Of a stretch of 64,000 nucleotides of DNA, positions 44,294 through 54,549 are shown one piece after another. The stretch covers positions 1,426,001-1,490,000 of the forward strand of contig JAPEIS010000012.1 in assembly GCA_029531795.1 (NCBI GenBank), given 5' to 3'. The position numbers and the translations under genes are program-made. The stretch comes from Sclerotinia nivalis (taxonomy: Eukaryota > Ascomycota > Leotiomycetes > Helotiales > Sclerotiniaceae). Position 1 is the stretch's first letter, and every line of letters starts with the position of its first letter. Under the pieces are notes generated by a model that had not been told where the DNA came from, searched no databases, and saw nothing but the letters and a program-made list of their open reading frames with translations.

Positions 44294-46493
44294 ATGGTTC
44301 CTCCAAGAAATAATCCAGCCCCTAAGAAGGGTACTAAAGAAGGAAATCCTTGGGTTCCAAGAGTCAATGGAGGCTCAGTCAGAGCTTGGCCCAGCACTAG
44401 ACCGACTTACGATCCTAATAGATCTGGTGGACGCACAGGTTCTAAGAGGAAGAATATTCCTTCAAGCTCGAGCGGAGCTTTAGAAGAGCTACTTCTCTTC
44501 AAAGAAGATTCAACCAGACCAATTAGTGGTAAGGATGAACCTATTAGAAACGACGCAATGTTAAGTAACAGGGTCAGAAAGGCCATGGTCGTCATTCGTG
44601 CTGTCAAAATGACCAATAAGTCTGATATTACGAAGGAAAATGTAAGTCCAATGGTTTTTGACAACCTCTACACAAGTTTCGATTTGTCATCTCAGGTTCC
44701 TCAGCTCAAAATTCACATTGATACACACACAGTTACACTCCACGTACACAACTTTTTCCAAGCTAAAGTTGATTCTGCTGCCCCTGTAGTTGAAGATCCA
44801 ATATTCAAGTGCCTCAATTTGGGAAGTGATAATCCCTATAACTGGTCTATACATGGGGTTCAATCTGTATTTGCCAATGATTTCAATACCCCCGGCCTTA
44901 CCGCAGACCATGCATTGAGACTGTACGTATTTGGAGGAGGAGTTTTAAACGAAAAGGCCGGCGGCAAAGTCAATGAAAAGGTTGGAGGAAGTTTTTCCGT
45001 TCTAAACTTTATAGTTAAGGGTCGCATTTCACCACCAAGACTTCACCAAGATCGTGTGACCAATGAGCGTAACAGCGAAGCTAGAGCCTTGGAGTTTCAA
45101 AAAACTCTAAATGAGGGTAACTTCATAGTCACTGTCGTACGCGGATACGGAAACTTTTCTCATAAGCTTAATGCATACTAAAAACATAAGGTCGTATTTA
45201 TATGCAGCAAGGATTGTGGTCTATTTTCAATGACCATGTATCGAAGACATTGGGTCAACGGTTCGAAGTTTGGTACACAGATCCGACAAAGTTCCTTCCC
45301 CGTGAGCCTTGGATGGCAGAAGATCTTACTAAGAAGAATGAGATTCAAAGGTATGCTGCACATGAAGCAAGAAACAATTTTGGGTCGATGGCAGAGTGGG
45401 AGATCGTGCTCAGCGCTGCTGTTATTCACGAAGTCAAGACCATAGCCAAGCTTAACAAACGATACTATGATTGGGGTCGGGACTGCGAAGCATTCGTGAA
45501 GTACGTGTATGTCGGTGACGATAATTACTATGTCCAACTTTGCTTTGACATTCCAAGTCATGAAGACATGCCCTTCCCCCCAAACGATATCGATAAGAGA
45601 ACTCGATTTCTCGTTCGACCTGGACTACCGACAACAGCAGAAGTTCCAGATTCCGAAATGAAGATTAATGAGGAAAAAACTGGGGATTTAGAGAAGCCGG
45701 AGGAATTAGGGGATGAGGTGAAAGGAGAAGGAGCCGCTGAAAAGGTCAAGGTTGAAACTGATGTGAAAGATATCGGTTATTCAAATGATGACGAATATTC
45801 CTGGGGAAATGACGCATTGAATCCTGCTAATATTTCTCGCCAGGTTATTTGTGAAAACTTTGAACGATATCAACGTAACGCCTTAGCCACAGATATGATG
45901 GAAGATACAAAATTGACTTCAAATACAAGCGTAGTTAAATGTGATTACACTCATCGATCTGCGTACAAGCCAGCTCATATCATGAATGCGGATGTCAAAA
46001 ATGAGGCTGTCTCGGAAAACGTTTCCCGTAGAGCTTTTGTCACCCAAAACTTCATAGAGATGGTTTATAAAGCTAGAGTACTGGAGACCGAAAACAATCG
46101 CCACTTTGTCATTGCCTTCATCATGCCCAAAGACAAGAGGAATTTGTCAAAGAAGGCCTTGCTGAAATGGAAGCAGTTATTGCGAGCAATCGCACCAAGA
46201 TTATTATTTCAACTTGCAATAACTCTGCATCGATTTACGACCTGGGTTTCAGACCTGATGTTGTCATGATCGATGGCGCGACTTTGGGCACCGAACCTGA
46301 CTGTGTCATCCCACTTAGCTTTCGTCAAGCACATATGGTTTTGTATGGAGACTCATGTCAAAAGCAACAGCCGGTTGTTAAATCGACTGGAACTAACGAA
46401 TTTTGTGCTCAGCTATCAAGGAGCCTTTTTGAGAGATTGATCGGGCAAGGAAATATTAGGGTGGTTCGATTCAAGAAGAAGTATACCGTTTGA
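44294..46493 (+). pseudogene. Degenerate SF1 (UPF1-like) helicase gene
   Basis: A first frame (44294-45116) continues after a good 74-nt intron (GTAACT...CATAAG, with an ATACTAAAA branch region) into a second (45191-about 46130). A frame change then leads to 46134-46493. The last part has helicase motifs: IIISTCNNSAS, VVMIDGATLGTEPD (motif II), VLYGDSCQKQQPVV (motif III), then LSRSLFERL. The family has DEA(A/T) in motif II; here Glu is Gly. No Walker A (GxxGxGKT) is seen upstream. The protein stops before the QYRMHP and later motifs. No intron of usable size explains the frame change near 46120-46135. I read it as a truncated, inactivated gene or one with an altered role. The N-terminal half has no domain I recognise. 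Confidence 0.65.
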
Positions 46494-46766
46494 GATGGAG
46501 GATTCTTAGGTTTAGGTTCAATCACAAAGTTTTCCATCCAGACTTTATGCTATGTGAAATGTGATTGTGGTCGTGATTGACTTGAATGTAACTTGAAGTA
46601 TAAAGATAAAAAAATATCTTCATTTTAACATACATGCTATATTACTAATACAATACCGTGCTCTGGGAAGCCGATTAAGCACGCAACTCCATGTCTATAT
46701 ATCTCCCTCCCTCCTCGTGGCTTCCATTCATCAGAGATGAAAACAGCTTTTTCGCATTGGATTGTA

Positions 46767-46782
46767 AGAGTTCTGGTCCAGG
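46767..46782 (+). mobile_element. Isolated Tc1/mariner terminal sequence
   Basis: TAAGAGTTCTGGTCC (46765-46779) is identical to the inverted right end of the element at 1315-2880, including the TA. A looser match (CTCACCGCA versus CTCACCGCAC) follows a few bases inside. The opposite end was not found nearby, so this is a fragment or a solo end. Confidence 0.5.
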
Positions 46783-47851
46783 TCCAGGCTCACCGCATAC
46801 CATCCGAATTCGTAACAGAATCTCTACAAAAATCATATTTTCTTATACAAAATTAAATAAAAATAACTGAAATTCTGATTTATAATAACTCAGAAACAGG
46901 ATTATTCTTCGAAGAAATCTCCAAGTCTCCGAATCACAGTGTTGATTTATAGCTTTACAGTGAGAACGTCAACACTGTTTCTCGACAATAAAGAATAGCT
47001 ACGATATACGGCTCCGAGCAGACGAAAAACAGAAATGACACTCGCCTTTTGTGAAAAGGTGCGAAGGGGTATTAAAATGGGGATGAATGTTGTGAAATTG
47101 AGAATGGCTTTCGAGATAGATAATGGACATAGAGATTAAGAGAAAGGATATGATTGGTACTTTACCAAATAGCTGGCTGGACTAGATAGTGGAGGAATAG
47201 AAATATCCGTCCAGGATGAAGTTCATCAATGAAGTTCATTTCATCCCAAACCTCTCTTCCCTTCGCATCTTTTATCAAAAGCCAAGTTCATGAACTCATA
47301 GCCATGGCTTTGTGCTTTTTGCGGGTTAGATGCTCGTTCTAAATATGCTCAACTTTTCTTTACACCAGAAAAGTAAGAATATACTTTGTTGTGATTGCTC
47401 TTATAGGACAAATCTTTGTCCTACCAGGCATGCAACATTATGGCCAACAGAAACCCGATTTGAGAATGTGAAGAGAGAGGAGCAGGAATGATAGAGATAC
47501 ACGTGCCAATATAGTCTGCAAATCAGGAGGCAATATTTAGGTGAGATCAGCTGGGTTAAAAAGCAGGCAGATGATGGAAATAAGATGCGGCAAGATGCAG
47601 AATATATGAACAGTAGATCTACTAGAAATAAAGACACTGAGGAGATATATTAGCAGATTTTCCACATCGACACGCAATTTCATACGTTATTCATTCATCA
47701 TTCTCAATTCACCATCCACCACTCCCTCTCTTCCCAAAATCCACGTCCACAGTACGCCCACCATCCTCACTTTACCCACCAAACACCAAACATACCACAT
47801 ATTGATATAACCCCAAACATCACCATCAAACCCCAACAAATAAACCAAAAA

Positions 47852-47894
47852 AGGCGTATAGTTTGGGGATGTGAGTTCGAATCTTACTACGCCT
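47852..47894 (+). tRNA. tRNA-like relic lacking the D and anticodon arms
   Basis: A perfect 7-bp acceptor-like stem (AGGCGTA 47852-47858 with TACGCCT 47888-47894) abuts a perfect T-arm: 5-bp stem GTGAG/CTTAC (with one G-U) around the 7-nt loop TTCGAAT, which is also a near-consensus B box. Only 12 nt replace the D-arm through variable loop, so no anticodon exists. T-runs follow. Best read as an internally deleted tRNA pseudogene. Confidence 0.5.
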
Positions 47895-47977
47895 ATTATT
47901 TTTTATTATTTTTATTTCCCCTTGTTGTTATTTATTATTATTGTTATTGTTATTGTTATTTTTTTCCTCTCTAAATA

Positions 47978-48008
47978 TGGAGATGGAGATTCGAATCTTA
48001 CTATGCCT
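47978..48008 (+). pseudogene. Second, partial copy of the tRNA-like 3' half
   Basis: TTCGAATCTTACTATGCCTAT (from about 47990) repeats the T-loop, T-stem 3' strand and acceptor 3' strand of the relic 115 bp upstream, with one change (TACGCC to TATGCC). Its own 5' acceptor strand is missing, so it cannot fold as a tRNA. Confidence 0.45.
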
Positions 48009-50038
48009 ATCTTTCCTTTTTTTTCTGTTCCCCCTCTTCTTTTAATTAAAATTCTCTCGCTCACTGCAATACGTCGACTCAAAGATCTGAGTCCGACGCA
48101 AAGAAACCCCTCTCCTCTCTCCTCTCTCCTCTCTCCCCATAAACCAAATCAGAAAAATCGCTGGACATTCAATCTAGCTATAGAAGTACATTACCCCAGG
48201 AAACCAAAAAACCGCAGCTTCTATAGAATGATGGTTGATTTGAAATTTTGTTGTAGAATTTTGAAGTTATTCATTCCTACTAGGGTGAAGTTGATGGTAT
48301 TAACCACCTTTGGAGAAAACCGAGAAGGAAATGGATGAATAAATGAAAGGAAAGAAAATACTTAAAACCTTCCCCGAATATCGCTACTACTTTACCTACC
48401 TTTGTTAGCATTCAAATCTACCAACTCTCCAACCCGCAACCTGCTTGGACCCAAACCAGATCATATAGTTGTATAACCAACATTGTTATTATTTTCAGTC
48501 TCTGAATTCCGTAACTCCTTCCCGTCAATCTATCCAACCCATAAATCCATAAAATCCCATCCCAACAACCTTCCTCATCAAAATCCCCATCACATCACCA
48601 TTACATCACCAATGAAAGAGACCAGTGACTGACTGATACAGACAAACACCGACGGAAAAGTAAATAGAAGACATGGAAGAAACCATTATAGCGACTTACT
48701 GTACTGATATGTATCTACCCTTCCTACACCGCACTGTACCGTCACATCTTTATTTTCCATCTGCATTTTCCATATCTATATCAATATCTTCATCTGGTAA
48801 ATCTCATCTATTTACTTGTTCACCCCTCCCTTCACTACACTACACCACCTCACACACAACCCAAATAGCACATCAAAATCACATTTCCACAAAACCCTAA
48901 ACTTTGGTATAAATTTTCTTTTTAATTTTAATATCCACTACTACCAAACACTCATGCTCATAGCCCCCCGGCACATTGCTGCCATCGCTAAGCGTACGCA
49001 TGCATATTCCTATCCATATTCATATCGAATCCCTCCCCCCGTCATCCACCCCATCATCCATCCACCCCCACCATCCATCCCACAACACAAATCCATCCCA
49101 CCATATAAACCCAACAAAGAATCCCAACCCAAACCGACAAGTATATCATATAACTACTTATCCTGGTATCATATCATGCCTGAGTAGAGTAAAGTAAAGC
49201 AAAAGAAAAAATCCCAACCCCCAATCCCCCAAAGACCAAACTCCTTGTATCATTTTCCCCACCCGATCCCCTGACCCATCCAACCATGGTATAAAAACTT
49301 CCTCTCATTTTCTCTTTTCATCAAATCAGACAATTACTTCCATCAATCCATCAATCCATCCAATCTGCATCAACGATCTATCCACTTCCCCCACTAATAG
49401 ACTTGATCAAAAGTCCACCCCAAACTCTCGAGCCATGTATAAACGTCGTGAACTCGTTAAGTCGTGGTATATACTGAAAAGAAAACTCATAAAAAAATTC
49501 CCGAAATCAAAAAATAAAAGTATTGTATACTTGAAGAAGAGAAAGGAACTTTTGCATCCCCATCGTTAAAGCCGATGTAGCCGAAGGTATCAAAAGAAAC
49601 GGATAAATATGTATCCCGAAACCACCCGAAGAATGGCACCACTACCTGCCACGGACATTTTTAAATTAACCGAACACAAAAGTCATCGGCTCATGTAGAA
49701 ACGCCAATGCCGAATGTAATATTGAATGCATCCAATATATGTATTCCACTTTTTCCCATTGATATCCAATAACCAAAGTTTTGAGGTGAAAAGTAACCCA
49801 AAGTATCGAGATAGAGTGAGGTGTGGAGAAGCCCTTGATGCAATATACTGAAAAAGTAATATTACCTGCATATATATGCCAAAGGGAATTGCCGTTGTGG
49901 GGAGAGAAGATCGATGATCCAAGCGGAGGCTTGAATTATATGATTCCGTAGGACTTGGGTTTCTTTCCAATATCCTCTGATTGGTGAAATATTGAGGATA
50001 CCGAATAAAAAATTTCCCAACTGAATTTCGTACATGTC

Positions 50039-51103
50039 TTAATTCAATGCTGCTTCAGCCAATAGATCTAAACTACTGGTTGGGACTTTGCTTCTGGTAG
50101 GTAGATTTTTGAAATCTGCTCGAATACCAGATTGTAATGGTTGCGATGAACCCACGAATGGGTTATATTGAACTTGAGTCTCTTGATCTCTTAAATCAAA
50201 TGGAGGAATATCCGATGATAACATTCGAGATGGCGTTTTAGGTCTTGGAGATCGCATGCTGATTGATGGAGAGGATTTCTTTTGTACTCTCGCAGGCATT
50301 GTAAGTGGTGACTTTCCATTTAATCTGCAACTCGTGCTCAAGGTAGTACTCGATGAAGATCGAGGCTTGTCCTTATAATGAGTGTCAAGATGTTGCTTCA
50401 TGTTGTCCGCCCGGGTAAACTTTTTCACACATCCAGCGAAAGTGCATCGCACCATTTTTTCGGCAGTATGTATTTTGGCATGCCGGGATGCATGGCCTGA
50501 GGTAGTAAAGCTTTTGTTGCATTGATGAGATTCCTTAAATCGACATGAGTAACGTCTCCCAGGAAGACGTTCAGTAACACCATGATAGGATTCTTCGTGA
50601 TAGAAATGTTCTTCGGGGTATTGTTGCATGTTTATTGATTGCATGGCTTTTTGAGTGATGGATGGTAGAGAGGAGTTTGGACGAAATTCTTCCATAGAAT
50701 TGCGCTCGAAGTAAGTATAATCCTTACCATATTGCATTGGGAAAGAATGATTTCTTCCATGAGCGCTTGGTGTGAAAGTAGGTGTAATTGGTGATCGAGC
50801 TTCATTTGTATGAGAATCATAAGAATCCGAACGAAACAAACTTGGTACTGATGTATTGCTTGTGATTGATAGGTTGGAATTTGTTCGAACCATATGTGGA
50901 GATTGCGGAGAGTAATTTTTCGAGTAGATTGGCGCTCTATATGAATCATAAGAAACATCTCTGAATAGTAATTGTGGTAGTTGTGATTGTGATTGTGGCA
51001 CAGGAGATGGAGAAACCTCCGTTGGTAGGGTTGTGTTGAGTAAAGAAACTTCGCGACCCGAGGAATCTCTACCCTTCATGCTAGGTCTTCTTGTTGATAA
51101 CAT
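50039..51103 (-). CDS. C2H2 zinc-finger protein, probable transcription factor
   Basis: The single-exon frame from ATG 51103 gives 354 aa. The first 190 residues are Ser/Pro/Asn-rich and look disordered. Two tandem zinc fingers follow (about residues 185-247). Finger 1 starts YSCRFKESHQCNKSF and has C-x7-C-x12-H-x3-H. Finger 2 starts RCTFAGCVKKF and has the more usual C-x4-C-x12-H-x3-H. The linker IHTAEKMVRC resembles the TGEKP type. Ser/Pro-rich sequence with basic patches fills the C-terminus. Such proteins bind DNA as regulators; no named orthologue is claimed. It stands alone, with 3.5 kb of gene-free DNA downstream and about 11.7 kb upstream. Introns in the 5' UTR cannot be excluded. Confidence 0.8.
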   Translation of the reverse strand: MLSTRRPSMKGRDSSGREVSLLNTTLPTEVSPSPVPQSQSQLPQLLFRDVSYDSYRAPIYSKNYSPQSPHMVRTNSNLSITSNTSVPSLFRSDSYDSHTNEARSPITPTFTPSAHGRNHSFPMQYGKDYTYFERNSMEEFRPNSSLPSITQKAMQSINMQQYPEEHFYHEESYHGVTERLPGRRYSCRFKESHQCNKSFTTSGHASRHAKIHTAEKMVRCTFAGCVKKFTRADNMKQHLDTHYKDKPRSSSSTTLSTSCRLNGKSPLTMPARVQKKSSPSISMRSPRPKTPSRMLSSDIPPFDLRDQETQVQYNPFVGSSQPLQSGIRADFKNLPTRSKVPTSSLDLLAEAALN

Positions 51104-54100
51104 TGCGATGAATTTTGTAGATTTGCGAACTCTGTTTGAAACTCGAATTGGTGAATAATAGATGATCAAATATCTCCAACTCTTGCTTGAAAAGGATTGG
51201 AAGTTGGAACTGATTTATCGAATGTGATATTTGAATTTTGAGTGTACAATTTCGAGTACATATGAAGATGAAGGAGGCGAAAAGGGTAGTGGATAGATAG
51301 TATGTTGAATGGAATTGAAAACTCAAAGAATCTTCAGTTACTTGAATGTAAGTATAAATAGGAGTGATTTGCAAGTAAAGATACAAAAGTGAGTAAGTAT
51401 ATCTGCTTCAAATCTTGTGGATGGGAGGGAATATCCAAAAGGTTCGAGTAGAGATCTGATGAAGGAGGTAGGCGGAGATATGAGCGAAGATGGGAAGCCA
51501 CCACAGATAATCGGTAGATATACGAGTAAGTTATGTTGTAGATAGATAGAGAATAAAAGAAGAAGCAAAAGAAACTTTCCGATGAAAAGGAAATATATTT
51601 CTTATATCGTATTGTGTAGAAAAGGATATCAATCAGAAATGGATTATTCGTATCAGATATAAGTAAAAAATTTAAATCTGAAATACTTTTTGGAAAATAG
51701 AGAGAGGGAGGGGGAATCGTTGGGTCATTGATAAGATGGGATTCTTCAGAAAGATATGGGATTTGGCTTTAAGATGGATTACACATGGGTCCCTTTACCT
51801 TGGACTTTATTGTGCCTGAGCCTGAACAGTGGATGCCAGATGGGATTTAATTATTTTTTTTCCATTTAGTTCATTGGAAATAATAAATAAGCTTGGGTAC
51901 ACTTTTTTTATTTTTTAATGTGGATAAAATAAATAATCAGGATATAAGAAGACTAGGGATAATTAATAATGAAGGGTCAAATCATTTAGATCAATTAGAT
52001 CAATTAGATCAAGTAGATCCATACATTCATATATCCATAGGTCTAAAGGTCTAAAGGGTCAAGGAAGGGTTCAAAAAATGTTGGAAGTATGAGTACATAG
52101 TGGGGCAAGCTGGCAATGATGGGAAAGTGGAGTTTTTGGATACAACTTACAAGGGAGAAAGGAAAAAGTAGGGTGTTGTCGTGTGTTATGGCTTTTCTTT
52201 CCTTTTGGAAGTTTCGACCAGGGTATTGGGAAGATGGCACATTATATGTAAATCATTACCCAAGGTGGATAAGATAGTATAAGAGATTGACTAAATTGGG
52301 AAGAGTCTAAATTACCTAAAGCATTACATAGAATTATCGATTAGACGATCTACGATGAAGCGAATTGAACAATTGGACATGGTACCTAGGCATTGTTGAA
52401 GAAATATTGTAGATACATGTACTCTGTATGGGTTAGACCAAAAATGATAGTTATATGTATATAACTGTCGTCCTTCACTGTACAGTATCTATTCTCAAAT
52501 TTCAACGGTCGACTACTCATTCACGTGCACAATGATGAATACCCTGATAATGGAAACCTACCTTTCCTGTACGAGTAAGAAAGCAACGCCTTGCATATGA
52601 ACCGCGAGGGTACTTTACTCAACTTTCACTTCCCGCATATATTGTACTCCATCTCCATGTCACATATTATCAACGATCCACCCAGTCAGTCCTCGAAATC
52701 CAACTTCTAACCACCATACGGGAATAGACTTACCGCAGACAAACTAGCTACCCGCTTAAATCCCGACCGAACATTTGGAGTAAGAACCTCAGCCTAATTA
52801 TTTTGATATGAATCCTACATTCTACTATGAATTCCAATACGAATTTTGACACGAAAACACCCTTCCAACTTCTCACATTTGACAACAAACTATGTAAATA
52901 GCACGAAACGGATTTTAATCCCCCGAGATAATCACACTAAACTCTCTAGTCTAACGCCTCACGATCAACTCAAGAGATCGACAAGCAAAAATACACACTT
53001 ATTATTACACTTATTGACAGCGAAACCACAAACCCAAGTACGTATCCCAAAAACCGGGGTCATATCACATCAACCACAATGCCGAAATATTCCATCACAT
53101 TTTCTCCCCGAGATAGATTCCACTTTGTTCTAACCTGGTGGAAAATCCTGCGCCCACGGGCCGCAACGTACGACACATGTTATACAGCATATTTTCTCTT
53201 CATTCCCCAAGTATACCGTTGTTTCAAAATGGGGAAGAGGTGGAAAATTATATAGACATCTAATCTAATACACTGATTCTCTCACCGTTATTTGGAAAAT
53301 ACATCATGATACTTTAATTCACAATGCGCATTGTTTTCATGAACGGGGCCATGTGAGTGACAAGCTATGAAAAATGAGGTCATCGAGTTTCAGCTTTTCC
53401 CATCTTCGATGATCGAAGCTAAGGATTACCTACCTAGTCGTTAGTTAGGTTCTGACGCCAACGGACTATTAATGTTAGTATCAAATTCCGCACTGATTCT
53501 AATCCCAATTGTAAGAAACCTAGTAATGCGAACCAAGCTATCGGAAAATCCGATTGATCACTAATTCAATCCAACGCATTCATGTATTCGCATCATCGAA
53601 ATGGCATTAAACTTTCCCATGTAAACCTCCAACCCCTAAATTCCAACTATCTTCCTCCCTTGTCACCCTTTGACCCTTTTCTTCCATCCGCAAGCCTATT
53701 TTCTAGATCTCGTAGCTGAGATATGTATCTAGTAGATCGGTCATGATGTATTTTAATCACAGCCGGACCCTTAGATCTACAATGGCGGTATGCAGATATA
53801 CTAGACAATTTCTTCCCGTCGTCCTCGGCTTCCTCGCCCCACTCTCTATACAAAATACTCTCCTGCTTGGATGCACTCGCACCAGAAAGTCAAAGGGTCC
53901 TCGTACTAAAGACGGGGACAACGAACATTCCCAAATAGCTGTCATATATCACATTCCCAAGCTTTCGTACAATCCTTCGTACTACACATGGTTATCTTCT
54001 CGCACACCCATCCATCATCCATACATATTCATAGACACACACACCAAAATTATACAAACCCCCCATGAAATAAACTTCCCCAAACAGGATATCCTTGTCC

Positions 54101-54520
54101 TCACCTGGAGACAGAAACCCAAAACCACAGACAAAATAAACTTCATCTCTTACTTTTCACAGTCATAGATAGACGGCAAACCGCATCGCATCCGCATGCA
54201 CATCAAGCCCGAGCCATAAACCAGAACTAGCATTCGGAGATATCTCCTTCATCCGCGACTGTGATACCTGTGCTGTAGTGGATGAGACAGGTGAGTTGAA
54301 GATTCGGTTTGGGGGATGTGTTTTGTTACACGATTGGGATATGGAGAGGGATGTGGTGGGGTGTGGTCCGAGGATGCATTTTTGATATTATATATATCAT
54401 TTTTGATAGGAGATGGAATACCTATCGGGTTGGGTTGGGCAGCGGCTTCTTTAAGGTTTTTGGGGGTCATCTGTGTAGGTGATCTATCGGTGTTTAGGAA
54501 TATAGGAATTTTGATATTTA

Positions 54521-54549
54521 GATATAGATATAGATATAGATATAGATAT
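54521..54549 (+). repeat. GATATA hexanucleotide microsatellite
   Basis: About five tandem GATATA units, uninterrupted. Confidence 0.85.

Larger units (their letters stand above)
46494..50038. other. 3.5-kb gene-poor spacer
   Basis: This spacer contains an isolated mariner-type terminus (46767-46782) and a 10-bp inverted repeat (46936-46945/46969-46978). It also has tRNA-like relics (47852-48008), a TTATTG/TTATTA tract (47925-47966) and a CTCTCTC tract (48107-48138). From 48.4 to 49.4 kb the plus strand is C/A/T-rich with few G. No protein gene is supported. Confidence 0.55.

Noticed and set aside
52846..54168. Short frames of 95-141 codons in the gene desert as genes
   Set aside because: Low-complexity composition, no domains, and in part no ATG start.
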